DNA from: Saccharum officinarum | Lineage: Eukaryota; Streptophyta; Magnoliopsida; Poales; Poaceae | Reading direction: 5' to 3' | DNA length: 64,000 bases | NCBI GenBank assembly: GCA_020631735.1 | Contig: CM036191.1 | Location: forward strand, 36,749,335-36,813,334 | Shown: positions 1 to 12,026 of the stretch, in pieces | How positions within the stretch are numbered: position 1 is the first letter of the stretch | Layout of the letters: the number at the start of each line of letters is the position of its first letter | Made by a program: the position numbers and the translations under genes | The notes under the pieces: model-generated | Databases searched by the model: none | What the model was told of the DNA's origin: nothing | The model's input: only the letters and a program-made list of their open reading frames with translations

Positions 1-327
1 TCGGGGGAGGGGCGGGGCTGCCAGAGGAAGGCACTGGCGCCGAGGGAGGGGCTAGCGTAGGGGGAGCTCCGCCGTGGTGGGCCACCATGGTGCACTCGGG
101 CGGCTAGATATAGAGCCACCCCTACAAATCTGATTTACAGGGGCAGCTAGATATAGAGCCGCCCCTATAAATTAGGCCATTTGTAGGGGCGACTGATAAC
201 ACCAGTGGCCCCTTACAAATGGATTTGTAGAGGCGGCTCGTTTGAGAGAAATTTGTAGTGGTGGCTCAATATAGAGCCGCCCCTACAAAAAAAGGTACCG
301 TTGCTGCAAATGCTTTCTATAGTAGTG
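1..327. mobile_element. CACTA (En/Spm) transposon terminus
   Basis: The last bases (about 303-327) read inward from the right as CACTACTATAGAAAG, a CACTA-type terminal inverted repeat. Behind it lie several direct and inverted copies of a subterminal motif of the type TTTGTAGGGGCGGCT / AGAGCCGCCCCTACAAA (near 100-125, 150-175, 178-190, 250-290). CACTA elements of grasses carry such subterminal repeats as transposase binding sites. Only the end is visible; the rest lies left of the window. No transposase ORF is seen here. Confidence 0.65.
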
Positions 328-1898
328 AGCCAGCATAGCATCATCATGTTCTGTTGCTCCAAATAGGAAGCATATACTCAGGCTGCTAAGGAGCTGCGTG
401 GTCCAGAATTTTGATGTGATGAATGCCCCCATTGACAAAGTTGTTGTGGACAGGGTTGGGTATGGAAACAAACATGGGTAGTATTCTATTCAATTATGGT
501 TTCATTAATACTGCCTCAACAATTTCAGAGATCCGAGCATGAAGTATCGGGTCAGAAAATGAAGCACACTCTCAGAGGTGCCAAAAAAATATCCACGTGA
601 CAGATTACTGGAGCAAGAAAGATTTTGGAGAAGTTGGATAATCAAATTGAGATAACAAATTGTCTTAAAGAAGGTTATGCTACTTTGGCCAAGCTAACTT
701 GCATCTTGCTTGATAGTTTGGTTACGCTATGACTTGAGTTGTATTAGGGGCTAGGATAAAGTTGGAGTCGAAATATATATCTTAGAGGGTCATAAATATG
801 AGGCAACCCCTGTTATAACTGTGAGACAACTTAGCGGCTAATTTGAGTGGTGGCAACACCATGGGATCGTCTGGATTCCGTTGTAGCTGTTGTTTTATTG
901 GGAGGAGTGTTTCTTCTATGGTTGTTATGCTTCAGCATTCGTCCCTTAGTAGATCTGTTTCGGTCTAAATCTAACCGTGCACTCTAATAATTAAAGCATC
1001 TTCATGAACGGGACCTGACCTAGTCCACAAAAATTCTAACCAATAGCAATGAAATACAGATCAACTAATTCTACTTTGAATCATTTCATTGAATGACAAC
1101 AACAGGTAGTCCTTGTTTGGATCCTAGCCTGCAAAAAACACATCGATGCTCTTAGGGTTCAGGCGGCCAGTCCGGATCCGCACGCCACCAACAGTGCTCA
1201 GCCCACTCCCTCCCTTTGCGGCGCACCTTGTGCATGGCCCACAGCTACTGATTTTCTTCCTCCCCACGCCCTCACCCCCACTGCTGCCCACCGCCCCACC
1301 ACGGCGCGGCAGGGTCTCACTGCCGCGTCAGCGGCCACAGAGCTCCGACGAGACACCACCGTGCTCGAGGCGGCCTCCTTCTTGCCCTCCCTTCCCCCAC
1401 TCCCGTCCCTCCCTACCCCCACTGCCACGATGCCCCCGCCCCGACCTGGCCCAGCTGCCTCCACCACCGCCAGAGCCCCTGAACACCTGGCCATCCCCAT
1501 CACCTGGCCGGCCTACCTCCCCCAAACCCTTTTTCTTCTAAGCCCACCAAGATCGAGACGTGGGAGGGAGAGAGCTCGGGTGAGGGCGCAAGCGCGGTGG
1601 CTGGGGAGCAGGTGAGGGTGCGGGTGTGGTCGCAGGCTGGCTAGAGTGGGAGGGACTTGATGATTTCCGGAAAGATGTTACTTGTGACTTGGAACCATTA
1701 CATGCACACTTTGGTGCAGTGTGGCACGTTTGCTGACACAATTAAACACGGTAGACTGGCTCCTAGTGTCAGACACAAAACCAAGTTGGCCAATATCAAT
1801 AGGCACCATAAGATATATTGAAATGATGGTACGTCATGTGGCGGACACATGCACATAGTGGCCAAATTCGCAGTTCTATTGGAAGCTCCTTAAATTAT
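328..1898. other. Stretch without recognisable gene
   Basis: AT-rich single-copy-looking DNA to about 1140, then a GC-rich, proline-codon-biased stretch (1150-1640) with overlapping low-complexity ORFs on both strands, then more AT-rich DNA. I see no conserved domain, splice structure or transposon end. This is the left flank of the duplicated block and is not repeated elsewhere in the window. Confidence 0.5.
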
Positions 1899-1913
1899 AG
1901 GATCCAGTCTCCC

Positions 1914-3130
1914 CACTACAGGAAACTAGAATTGCCTTGGCGGCCCAGAATTTTCTTGGGGGCCAAAATCAAACCGCCAAGAAAAGGTCAGTTTCCTTGG
2001 CGGTGGTACTCCACACTCAAGGAAACATATATTCCTTGAAGGTTTAGGTAAACCGCCAAGGAATATGGGGCTTTCCTTGGCGGTTTCTAGTAACCTCCAA
2101 GGAAATGACTCATTTTCTTGAGTGTTATTCTCAACTGCCAAGGAAAATACCCATTTTCTTGGGTGTTATTCGAAACCGTCAAGTAAATTATCATTTCCTT
2201 GGGGGTTATTTAATTTTCTTGGAGGTCGGCACCAAAGGAAATGCTTGTAAGTATTTTGGTGTCTCCGACTGAAAAAATACAATAATATCTTAAAGGTGTC
2301 TAAAAATCCTAAAATTTGGCATGAGATCATAACATGGTTGTATTATCTTGCCATAAAATTTTCAAATCATATTAACAAAGTTGGACTACACATTATTCAT
2401 AAATAGATAAATCTCTCACATAGTTACATAAGTTGTGAGAGATGTATCCATTTGTGAACAATATATAAGACCACTTTGTTTAAATCATTTTGATTTTTTA
2501 TGTAAAGATTATACACCAAAAACCATGATGTCATGCGAGTTTGTAGAACTTTCTAACAAAGTTTAAATATTATTAATTATCTTATGATAATTTGGAGATA
2601 GAACCCCAGCGGCGCGCCCCTTCGATGGTGCGGGTGTCCCCTCCCTCCAGCAGCGTGAGTAGCAAGCCACGGCCCCTCCAATGGCACTTCCCTCTGCCGA
2701 TGCGCCCCTCGAACCCTAGATATGCTTTTGTGTCGATATGGGGGATTTACTAATGAAGCTTTAAGGAGGTCTAGAATGTCAAAATCAATAGCTTCAATGG
2801 CATATCTATATAGAGGTTGTTTGGTTCATAGCGCACACCAGGCACTCAGTTGTGGCGTCATCGAAGACTTGTGGCGGAGAATATGTCCGCCACGCCTTGG
2901 CGTAAATTTCTACTATGAAAGTACGTTGCTGTCCCACCTAACTATGTTTGAATGGTCTAAAATTTTAAATTCAAATTTTGTAAACGATCTCGGATGGAGA
3001 AATGATCAATACGAAAGTTGTTCCTCTCAAAAAGTTATGAAACTTTGTAGTTGACAACTTTTTGATTTGAAATTGTTTAGGACCTCAAACAAGCAAATTA
3101 CACACGGATTTGTATAATATGTGGGGAACC
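1914..3130 (+). mobile_element. CACTA transposon 5' end with subterminal repeats (copy 1)
   Basis: The sequence begins CACTACAGGAAAC at 1914. From 1925 to about 2245 it holds many direct and inverted copies of a CCTTGGCGGTTT-type motif (for example near 1934, 1973, 1990, 2052, 2074, 2132), the classic CACTA subterminal array. AT-rich non-coding DNA follows to about 3130, as is usual behind such arrays. The opposite terminus is not recognised, so the right limit is approximate. No transposase is present. Confidence 0.65.
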
Positions 3131-3154
3131 GAAAGGATATATGGACACATGTGA

Positions 3155-3317
3155 GTGTGTGGTGCAGTGGTAGAGGAGGCTCCGCGCGAGGCTGAGGTCG
3201 TGGGTTCGAATCCCACCCGGAGCGCGTAGCGCGCGATTTTTGCGCGAAAAATTGCGCGACCTGCGACTTCGACGGAGACGGGCGGGCGGGGTCCTCCCCT
3301 AATTAAAATCTTTTTTT
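3155..3317 (+). repeat. tRNA-derived SINE (copy 1)
   Basis: An RNA polymerase III A box (TGGTGCAGTGG, 3160-3170) and a perfect B box (GGTTCGAATCC, 3203-3213) are spaced as in a tRNA gene. The flanks do not form an acceptor stem. A GC-rich body follows and the unit ends in a T-run (3311-3317), as in Au-type plant SINEs. No clear target-site duplication was found. Confidence 0.65.
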
Positions 3318-3354
3318 AATGCAAGTATATTTTTACCTTGCTGGATAGGCATAT

Positions 3355-3480
3355 CACTATTGGTTCATAAGCGACGAGCTGTTACTACCGGATTTTAAAA
3401 CAATCGACAGTGATGAATAATTATCACTGCCAGCAACATGACAATGATATTATCACTGTCCGATAGTGATCCTTGCACCC
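3355..3480. repeat. Short repeats like a second CACTA subterminal array (copy 1)
   Basis: Several direct and inverted copies of a TATCACTGYC / GACAGTGAT motif occur within about 120 bases. This resembles the subterminal repeats of another CACTA family but differs from the CCTTGGCGG array at 1914. No terminus was found, so the assignment is tentative. Confidence 0.35.
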
Positions 3481-4061
3481 GAACCTAAAATTATGATTCA
3501 ACCTATTTATGTCATATATGATCAAAAGAAAGAAAAGAAAAGGAGAAGAAAAAAGAATGATTGAAACTATATATACTGGAGAAACAAATATATTGCAATT
3601 TATTTCCAGACATAGATGTTAAAACCTCAAACTAAAAAAGAAAATACAAATGGATGAGCTAGCAAGCAGACTGCACCCTCACGCTAACTTCACCACCACT
3701 TTGGTGTGGGTGAATGGATTAGCTCGTGTCAGATAGGAACGCACGGTAAAGAAGATATCTCTTGGCTGATTTCTTTTAATGATTTATGCACACTATATCA
3801 CTAAATAAACCTATGGCCTATGTATACGGTTATATGTAGTGGCCCCATCAGTTAGGCCTTGCATGTATGTGCATGTATTCATTTCAATCCACATATGTTG
3901 AAGTGGATTGGAATGTAATTGATCTAAATTCTATTTCATTCCACTCCAACACATGTGAATTGAAGTGGATATACATACATCCAAACAAGACCTTAATGGA
4001 CATTATCAAAAGAGCAATTCTATATATATCGGCTCAACACTAACCACATGGGACAAAGAAA

Positions 4062-5096
4062 CTATCTACCGGTTGTGACAGATATGGTCATCTCATTCAT
4101 ACTGCGTGACACAGTACCAGTAGTGGAGTCCTCTTCATTTCCTACCCGTACATTGAAATATGCTGGGTGATTCGGCTTAGCCAGGATCTTAGCTTTGTTG
4201 CTTAGCATTGTAACAACATCTAACATGGTTGGTCGATCAGCTGCATTTTCTTGGACACACAACAATCCAATGTTCATGCACCTCATGATTTCAGTTGAGT
4301 GATGCATGGGTACCAATGAAGAATCAATGAGTTCCCTCCATCTCCCCTCTTCATATAATTGCCATGCCTGTTTGTAGTTTCATCACACAATAATTAATGT
4401 AGATATGACACTAAACTAACTAAATGATTTTACATGCTACAGGTAAATCGAAAAACTTACATATCCAAGGATATTGATGAAATCTCCACAATCATGGCTA
4501 CCAGAATTCCTTTTTCCGCTAAGGATCTCAAGAATGAGAACACCAAAGCTGAATACATCAGACTTGATAGAGAAGAGGCCCTCGGAGGCATACTCGGGAG
4601 CCATATAGCCACTAAAATGAAAAGTAATTAAGTATCAAATCATTTTATATGTATTGGTTGATATGTATTATAATTGTCCATAGGTAGATCAATTTCTACA
4701 ATACTTACTATGTACCAACCACTCTCCTTGTAGTGCTTCCTTCATTGTTATTTGAGCTAAATATTTTTGCTAGCCCAAAGTCTGAAATTTTAGGATTCAT
4801 TTCACTATCCAAAAGAATGTTACTTGGTTTAAGATCTCGATGTATGACACGCAAGCGTGAGTGCTTATGTAGGTAGAGAAGTCCTTCTGCTATCCCTTCA
4901 ATTATTGCCAGACGTTTGTTCCAATCCAGTAATGATTTTCTATTTTCATCTATAAATCCATTAAATGTTAGTATAACAGAAAGCCACTCAACAAAACAAT
5001 AAACTGGAAACTGTATATATACTAGATATATCTAGGGAGGGTATTACTTACCAAAGATAAAGAAGTCCAAGCTTTTGTTTGGCAAGTATTCCCTAT
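4062..5096 (-). pseudogene. Truncated cysteine-rich receptor-like kinase, 3' exons (copy 1)
   Basis: Four minus-strand exons join in phase across GT/AG introns: about 5096-5052, 4949-4709, 4611-4461 and 4367-4062 (stop). They encode the second half of a kinase domain: the hinge EYLPNKSLDFFIF, an RD catalytic loop [34 protein letters not shown] with SDVFSFG, and the C-terminal MRCMNIGLLCVQENAADRPT typical of DUF26/CRK kinases. The gene is cut off upstream of the hinge, so the ATP-binding lobe, transmembrane segment and extracellular DUF26 repeats are absent. The remaining exons are open. It lies head to head with the LRR kinase. A non-coding or decoy transcript is possible; an active kinase is not. 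Confidence 0.85.
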
Positions 5097-5344
5097 AAGT
5101 ACGCTTATCACACATGCATCACAATTCACAACGCAAGCAAAGTGCCGTTCACTGTACCATTCACCAATATGGCAGACTCGTATCCGATGCATGATGGTTG
5201 ACTTTTGATAGTTTTTGCACCATGAAATACATGTCAATTAATTGTGTTTCAATCATTTGGATCAACAGGCTGTTCTTATTTGGAGCCTAGCCGCCACTGC
5301 ATGCATACAGCGGTGCAGCATGTGTGGTGCACGTGGGCGGCGGA

Positions 5345-5460
<116 letters not shown>

Positions 5461-5491
5461 AGTTAACCACAAGAGGGCAGACTCGGATCTG

Positions 5492-8400
5492 ATGGCCATT
5501 CTAATAGTCTTGGTCATCTGCCTCTCGCTCCTCTTGCCGGGTGCCGCCACTTCTTCTCTAATCACCACAGCAACAAACGCTAATGGCAGCCACAGCGACC
5601 ACGATGCACTGCTGGCTTTCAAAGGAGAGCTTGCTGATCCCATCGGCGTCCTTGCCAGGAGCTGGACAACCAACGTGTCCTTCTGTCGATGGCTTGGAGT
5701 ATCGTGCAGCCGCCGCCACTGGCAGCGCGTCACGGCTCTGTCGTTGTCAGATGTTCCCCTACAAGGGGAGCTCAGCCCACACCTCGGTAATCTTTCCTTC
5801 CTCTCCATGCTCAACCTCACAAACACCAGCCTCGCTGGCTCCATCCCTGCTGAACTTGGCATGCTACATCGGCTTAAGGTTCTGCATCTTTTTGAAAATG
5901 GCCTCACAGGCCCTATTCCAAGTGCCATAGGCAACCTAACGAGGCTTGAGGAACTTGACCTCAGTTACAATAGCCTGTCTGGGGACATCCCGCCAGGACT
6001 ACTCCAGAATATGCCCAGCCTTGGGAAATTTTCTCTTGACAAGAATGAGCTAACTGGCCGCATACCTCTAAGCCTATTCAATAATACGCCATCTCTATGG
6101 CTCCTCAGCTTGATGAACAACAGCTTATCAGGTCCCATCCCACACAATCTAGGTTCCTTGCCCAAGTTGGAACTCTTGTACCTGGCGTACAATAACCTAT
6201 CCGGTATAGTGCCTCCAACCATCTACAACATGTCAAGCATGCTGGCACTTTTTCTCTCACACAACAACTTTGCAGGTCCCATTCCTAACAATCAGAGTTT
6301 TAGCCTTCCTCTACTGCAGTTCTTTGATCTCTCACAGAACAACTTTGTCGGTCCGATTCCATCAGGTCTTGCAACATGCAAATACTTGAAATATTTGTAT
6401 TTGGCACAAAATGATTTTGTGGACGTTGTTCCAACATGGTTGGCTCAATTACCACGTCTCGCGGAGCTTTCCTTGGCTAGAAATAACATTGCTGGCTCTA
6501 TCCCAGTTGTTCATAGCAATCTCACCCATCTTACTGCACTAGATCTGGGAACAGCTAACAGGTCCGATTCCAAATTTTCTTGGGAATTTTTCGAAATTGT
6601 CTCAACTTTTTCTGCAGAAAAATCAATTCTCAGGCTCTGTACCACCAACACTTGGGAACATTCCAGCTCTGAACCAGCTTCTTCTTGCATGGAATAATTT
6701 AGATGGGAATCTTAACTTCTTGTCTTCCCTTTCTAATTGTAGGAAACTCCAGGAACTTGACCTGGCCTTTAATTCTTTCATAGGGAGGCTCCCAGATCAT
6801 ATCGGGAACATATCAACAGAGTTAATTACGTTTACTGCAGATAATAACAAGTTAAATGGTAGGCTTCCACCATCATTGTCAAACCTAAGCCACCTTCAAA
6901 CATTAGATCTTTCGATAAACCTATTCACAGGGGATATCCCAAATCCTATCATGGTGATGCAAGAGCTCGTCCTGCTTGACGTCACTAAAAACGACTTGTC
7001 TGGCCCTATACCAACAGAAATTGGTTTGCTTAGGAGCTTACAACAGTTGTATCTTCAAGGAAACAAATTATTTGGCCCTATACCTGACAGCATTGGCAAC
7101 CTTAGTGTGCTAGAAGAAATAGGCTTATCCAGTAACCAGTTAAATTCATCTATACCAGCAAGCTTCTTCCACCTGGATAAACTTATCGATTTAGATCTTT
7201 CTAACAATTTCTTTGTTGGTCCACTACCGAGTGATGTTGGTGGGCTAAAACAAGTGAATTACATTGACCTCTCTTGCAACTTTTTTCGTGGAACCATCCC
7301 AGAATCATTTGGACAAATTATGATGCTCAACTTCCTAAATCTATCACATAACTCATTTGATGGACAATTCCCAGATTCTTTTCAAAAGCTTACCAACTTA
7401 GAATATTTGGATCTCTCCTTCAATAATATCTCTGGTACCATTCCCTTGTTCCTTGCCAATTTCATTGGCTTGACATCCTTGAACCTCTCTTTCAATAAGC
7501 TAGAAGGGAAGATACCAGACGGAGGTATTTTTTCAAACATCACGTCAATATCTTTGATTGGAAATGCTGGGCTATGTGGATCTCCCCATCTTGGATTTTC
7601 TCCTTGTCATGAGGACTCTCACTCAAATAGAAGAGACCTTCTAATTATCCTTGTTCCAGTTGTCACTGCTACATTTGTCTCCATTGTTCTTTGTGTCTAC
7701 CTAATCATTAGAAGGAAAGCTAAGAGCAAGGGGGATGATGAAGCTATTGTCATTGATCCAGGCAATGCTGGAAGAAAAATATTAGTTACCTACCATGAGC
7801 TCATTTCTGCCACCGATAACTTTAGTGACAACAACCTTCTGGGAACTGGAAGTCTTGCAAAAGTTTTCAAATGCCAACTGAGCAACGGTTTGGTTGCTGC
7901 AATAAAAGTTCTAGACATGCGACTAGAACTGGCCATTAGAAGCTTTGATGCCGAGTGCCATGTGCTTCGCATGGCTCGACACCGCAACCTGATAAGAATA
8001 CTAAGCACATGCTCCAACCTGGACTTCAGAGCACTCGTGCTACAGTATATGCCCAATGGCAGCTTAGACAAACTCCTACACTCTGAAGGTACATCAAGTA
8101 ACATGGGATTCCTGAAGAGGTTGGAGATCATGCTAGATGTGTCAATGGCGATGGAGTATCTGCACCATCAGCATTTCCAGGTTGTCCTGCATTGTGACCT
8201 GAAGCCTAGCAACGTCCTATTTGACAGCGACATGACAGCACACGTGGCAGACTTTGGCATCGCAAAATTGCTATTGGGTGACGACAGCTCCATGGTCACT
8301 GCAAGTATGCCTGGAACACTTGGGTACATGGCACCAGGTATTATCGCTAGCTTATACTGTAGCTGTACCTGTGAGTGATGTGTATGATCATTGTAGTTCC

Positions 8401-8820
8401 TTCTGATTACTCAACTGTTGTAATATTTGATTTTCTGATTACTGAGCAGAGTATGGATCATTTGGGAAGGCATCCCGCAAGAGCGATGTGTTCAGCTTTG
8501 GAATCATGCTTCTTGAAGTCTTCACCGGAAAGAAACCCACTGATCCCATGTTCATAGGAGATCTAAGCATCAGGGAGTGGGTTCGTCAAGCATTCCTGTC
8601 AGAGATTGTCCATGTTCTAGATGATAAGCTCCTGCAAGGTCCTTCCTCTTCTGACTGTGATCTGAAGCCCTTCGTTCCACCAATATTTGAGTTGGGTTTG
8701 CTCTGCTCAAGTGATGCACCTCACCAAAGATTATCGATGAGCGATGTTGTAGTGGCACTCAAGAAAGTAAAAAATGATTATATCAAATCCATGTCAGCAA
8801 AAAGGCCTGAATCTGCCTAG
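5492..8820 (+). pseudogene. LRR receptor-like kinase, subfamily XII type, frameshifted (copy 1)
   Basis: The start was chosen at [17 protein letters not shown], a signal peptide, rather than upstream through the AT repeat. An LRRNT_2 cap ([22 protein letters not shown]) and over 20 LRRs (LxxLDLSxNxLSGxIP) follow, then a transmembrane helix (near 7640-7710) and a kinase domain. The catalytic loop is HCDLKPSN, so it is a non-RD kinase as in XA21/FLS2-type immune receptors; DFG and AIKVL lysine are present, but the glycine loop reads GTGSLAKV, with Ala for the usual third Gly. One intron at 8338-8449 splits the APE glutamate codon, as expected for the family. Near 6551-6556 the frame shifts between LDLGT and LTGPIP, consistent with a 5-base deletion; copy 3 has the same lesion. 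Without it the protein would be about 1070 residues. The 3' tail is [11 protein letters not shown]. Confidence 0.9.
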
Positions 8821-9660
8821 TGATCTCCCTTATCTGTATATCTCTGTTCTGTTCTTTCGATTTTGTACTAGCAGAACAGCACCAGCTGAAGCAAACTCTT
8901 GCACATCTTACCTACCTTCTCCTTAAACCCCTGTTAGTTGTTGATGCTTTCTCTTAGTTGTTGAGTTTGAGAGATCTTTCTGTATGAACTGGAGATTTAA
9001 TCATTGTGCCTACTGTAGGTGAAACCCTGGACATTCTATTTTTCACTAGCATCCAAACCTTTTACAGAGGTGGGCATAAAGCCTACCAGTTTATTTGTGA
9101 TCATGTGACGAGGTTGGTTAAACTTCACTTCTGTAGCTCAAATATTAATTCGACTGGGCCTGTTCTGAGAAATTGCCGGGCCTTTTGACACACATCTATC
9201 ATCAATTTTTTGCATTATTAGGTCAGTTTTAGTGGAGAGTTTTATAACAATGTTTCCAAAGCTGCTATGTCATATGGAATGAAACATGAATGAACATCTA
9301 CTTTGAATGCAAAGTTTCATTCTACGATTTCATAGACATTTAGAGAATTGATAATCGTGGCAAGATAGTTTTATCTAGATGCAAGTTTGTCTATCTCTCT
9401 CTTCATAATTAACCTATAAAGTCTCAAATCTGCTGCGTCACAATATTAAATTAAAACAAAAGTTAGATGAAACTCCCACTAAAATTGACATATTTGTTTT
9501 GAATTCTCGCCAACTTTTATTTATACAAATAGAACATCTTTATTTACGTTACAAGCATGAATCCCATTAAATTATCAGATTAAACAGACGTGCACGTGCA
9601 ATAGTCTATGATGCCCACGTCCTACCTGGCTGCCTCGCCGACAAGACACATCGCATTGCT
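8821..9660. other. Intergenic spacer between LRR kinase and SCPL pseudogene (copy 1)
   Basis: AT-rich DNA between two convergent genes. It must contain the 3' UTRs of both. I see no ORF or transposon terminus that I can support. Confidence 0.5.
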
Positions 9661-10301
9661 TTACGCCGCCGCGCCGTCGCAACTGAACAGGCCCTTGTCG
9701 AACACCCAGTCCTCGATCATCTCCTGCGCCACCCGCCCCTGCTCCGCCGGAACCATGTGCCCGGCCGCGTACACGGCGACGTGCACAAGGGCGCCATGCT
9801 TCTGCACGTACCCGGCGAGCCTCCCTTCCCGTCCGGCGCTGCCGCTTCCTTGCCGTTGCCGCCACACGGCGCGGGGGTGTCCTGGAACGCGGCGAGCCCG
9901 TCCCAGTGCAGCTCCTGCAGCCACGCCTCGACGGACACCACGCCGACCTGCGCGTCACAGATTCCCTCGTAAAGGAGCATGCACATGGACGACGGCGGCG
10001 CCGCCGGCGGCCCCGCAGCAGCGCCTCCACGCCCCGCTTGGTGCTCTTGATCAAGCCGTCGTGCAGGGCCGCCTCTACCGCGGGGCTGATGAGCTCCCAC
10101 TGCACGTCGCCTCGGACGCCCAGCGCCACCCTCACCTCGGCGCTGTTCATGAACTCCCTGGCGCCGGCGAGCAGGGCCTCCAGCGACGTGTCCGCCACCA
10201 CCATGTCGAACAGCGACGCGAGCCCCGTGGCGTTGCACAGCCACGATAGCACGCGGTACCATGAGTCCATCGCCTCGTGCCACCGCTCCACAACTGCTGG
10301 C

Positions 10302-11220
10302 CAAAGTTTAAAATAGCGGGCTATTGGAAAATAACGGTAACTTTTTTCCAGAAGCTATGCAGCTATAGCGGCACTATGACAGATAGCGTTTCTATAGAAA
10401 ATACATGAAAAACACTCATGATTGATGAAAAACATGGTAAATATGAATTTCAATGAACATAAGGCTATCCGCACTCATGGACCTCTATATTCATCCTCTA
10501 TATGTCCTAGTCAGCAAGATTCTCTCATCTATATTTAATTCTCCCGCACCTATCTATCCTCTATATCATCCTCTATCCACTGTGGGACCCACTTATCACT
10601 TTATATAAATATATCCATGTGTGATCTAGTTTTGAAGGATTTATTGAGACGAATTTAATGGTGCAATCGAAATTTAATTTGGATTTTTGGTTTGTGAGTT
10701 ATAATATTTTTTCCTTTGTTTAGCTAGTGGGGCTGCCACTGCAGACTATAGAGTAAGCACTGTACTACTCTAAATATAGAGTGAGAGAAAGGATAGAGTA
10801 TCGTTTTAGAGTACCCAGTGCAGCAGTTTTTGCTCTATATTCATTCTCTAAAACTTTAGAGTATCCTTTAGAGTATCCCACTGCGGGTAGTCTAAATAGG
10901 TTTCCATAAGTCTAGGTAACATTCCTAAATACCGTTATGACATTGCAACATGGTTCATGAAAGCTTAATTGTCTAAAGTACCAAATTAGTAGCAAATGAT
11001 AACTGATAATCTAGTCTAAGATGTAGTTCTAAGAGTGAGACAGAGAAGATTTGTCACTTAGCGGCGCTATAGCACGTAATAACAGTGCAATAGAGTGTAA
11101 TAGCAGCGCTATAGCGTGTAATAGTGGCAAAAGTTGTCATAGCGGCAAAAATACAAATAGCTTAGCGTTAAGACAGTCAAACCGCTATAGCACCGCTATA
11201 GCCAGCTATTTTAAACTTTG
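10302..11220. mobile_element. hAT-type transposon inserted in the SCPL pseudogene (copy 1)
   Basis: Terminal inverted repeats CAAAGTTTAAAATAGC (left) and GCTATTTTAAACTTTG (right) bound 919 bases. The flanking octamers (ctgctggc, 10294-10301; cagccagc, 11221-11228) match at 5 of 8 positions and look like a diverged 8-bp target duplication. Deleting the element and one octamer rejoins the SCPL frame as ALAVVERW, which supports the limits. The body is AT-rich with AGCGCTATAGC-like subterminal repeats and has no transposase. A separate MITE sits inside it. Confidence 0.75.
10463..10892. mobile_element. Tourist-like (PIF/Harbinger) MITE nested in the hAT element (copy 1)
   Basis: Imperfect terminal inverted repeats GGCTATCCGCACTCATGG and the complement of CCCACTGCGGGTAGTC are flanked by TAA on both sides (10460-10462, 10893-10895), the three-base target duplication of PIF/Harbinger elements. 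Length is 430 bases, with no coding capacity. Confidence 0.7.
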
Positions 11221-12026
11221 CAGCCAGCGCCGCCGCCTCCGCTTGCATCGGCGCGGTCTCGCGCCTCTGCTTCGCGCCAATGAGGCCCGCGAAGTAGAGG
11301 ACGTCGGCGTGCGTGGTCACGTGCGCCACGGGGTGCACGAAGCCGTTGTGATGGCCACGCCGCGCAGGTTGATCCGCTCCTGCTCGGGAAGCGTGGGGTT
11401 CGTGGCCAGGATGAGCGTGCCGGCCGTGGGGATGGTCTTGCTGGCGTAGCTCTCGTCAGTGAGGAAGAGCAGGCGGGCACGGAAGGACGCCGACTGGGCC
11501 GAGAGGAAGGACTGGAGCACGGCGAGGACGAGCTCCGCGACGACAGGCTGGGTCGTGGGGATGGCGGAGGGTGACGGCGCCATGCTGTAGCCCGTGCCGA
11601 GCGGGCTCTCGAGGAAGAGGAGCCCGAAGCGGCGGTTCCACGCGTAGGGGTTGGGCGACAAGGGGAACTCCAAGGAGGAGGAGGTGTTGGAGTCGCTGCA
11701 CAAGGAGAAGACGTAGGGGCCGATCTGGAAGAAGTTGCTGGCGAAGGAGGACAATCCGGGGCCGCCTTCCAGCTAGACGAGGAGCGGCGTGGTGGCCGGC
11801 GGGGTCACCGGGTCGGTGGCCTTGTAGAATGCGTAGTAGAGTGATGCGTTGGCCACAGGGATCGAGAGGTAGCCGGAAGTAGAGTGATGCGTTGGCCACG
11901 GGGATTGGGAGGTAGCCGGACTTGGTCGGCAGGGCTTCTCTAGGAAAATATGGTGGCCGCCGAGCCTGCAAACGCTGCGGTGGCGGCGAGGACGATGAGG
12001 AGGGAAACCGGGAGAGGAGCTGCCAT

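Larger units (their letters stand above)
9661..12026 (-). pseudogene. SCPL50-like serine carboxypeptidase pseudogene (copy 1)
   Basis: Read from 12026 downward: a signal peptide (MAAPLPVSLLIVLAATAAFAG), then REALPTKSGYLPIPVANASLY, LEGGPG, FFQIGPY, NRRFGLLFLESPLGTGYS, ESYASKTIP with the nucleophile serine, and after an insertion NATGLASLFD, then YAAGHMVPAEQGR with the catalytic histidine. The order and wording match SCPL50-like secreted or vacuolar carboxypeptidase-family proteins. Lesions are a frameshift after the signal peptide, a 43-bp tandem duplication (11835-11877 and 11878-11920), TGG to TAG before LEGGPG (11773-11775), a 919-bp hAT insertion (10302-11220) and, in this copy only, one-base losses in a C-run (10011) and a G-run (9873). 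The cysteine normally after GGPG is Leu. It cannot make an intact enzyme. Confidence 0.85.

Noticed and set aside
1146..1615. Proline- and arginine-rich ORFs
   Set aside because: Open frames occur on both strands of a GC-rich, low-complexity stretch with no domain; they are composition effects.
3160..3230. A tRNA gene
   Set aside because: A and B boxes fit, but there is no pairing acceptor stem and a SINE-like body with a T-run follows.
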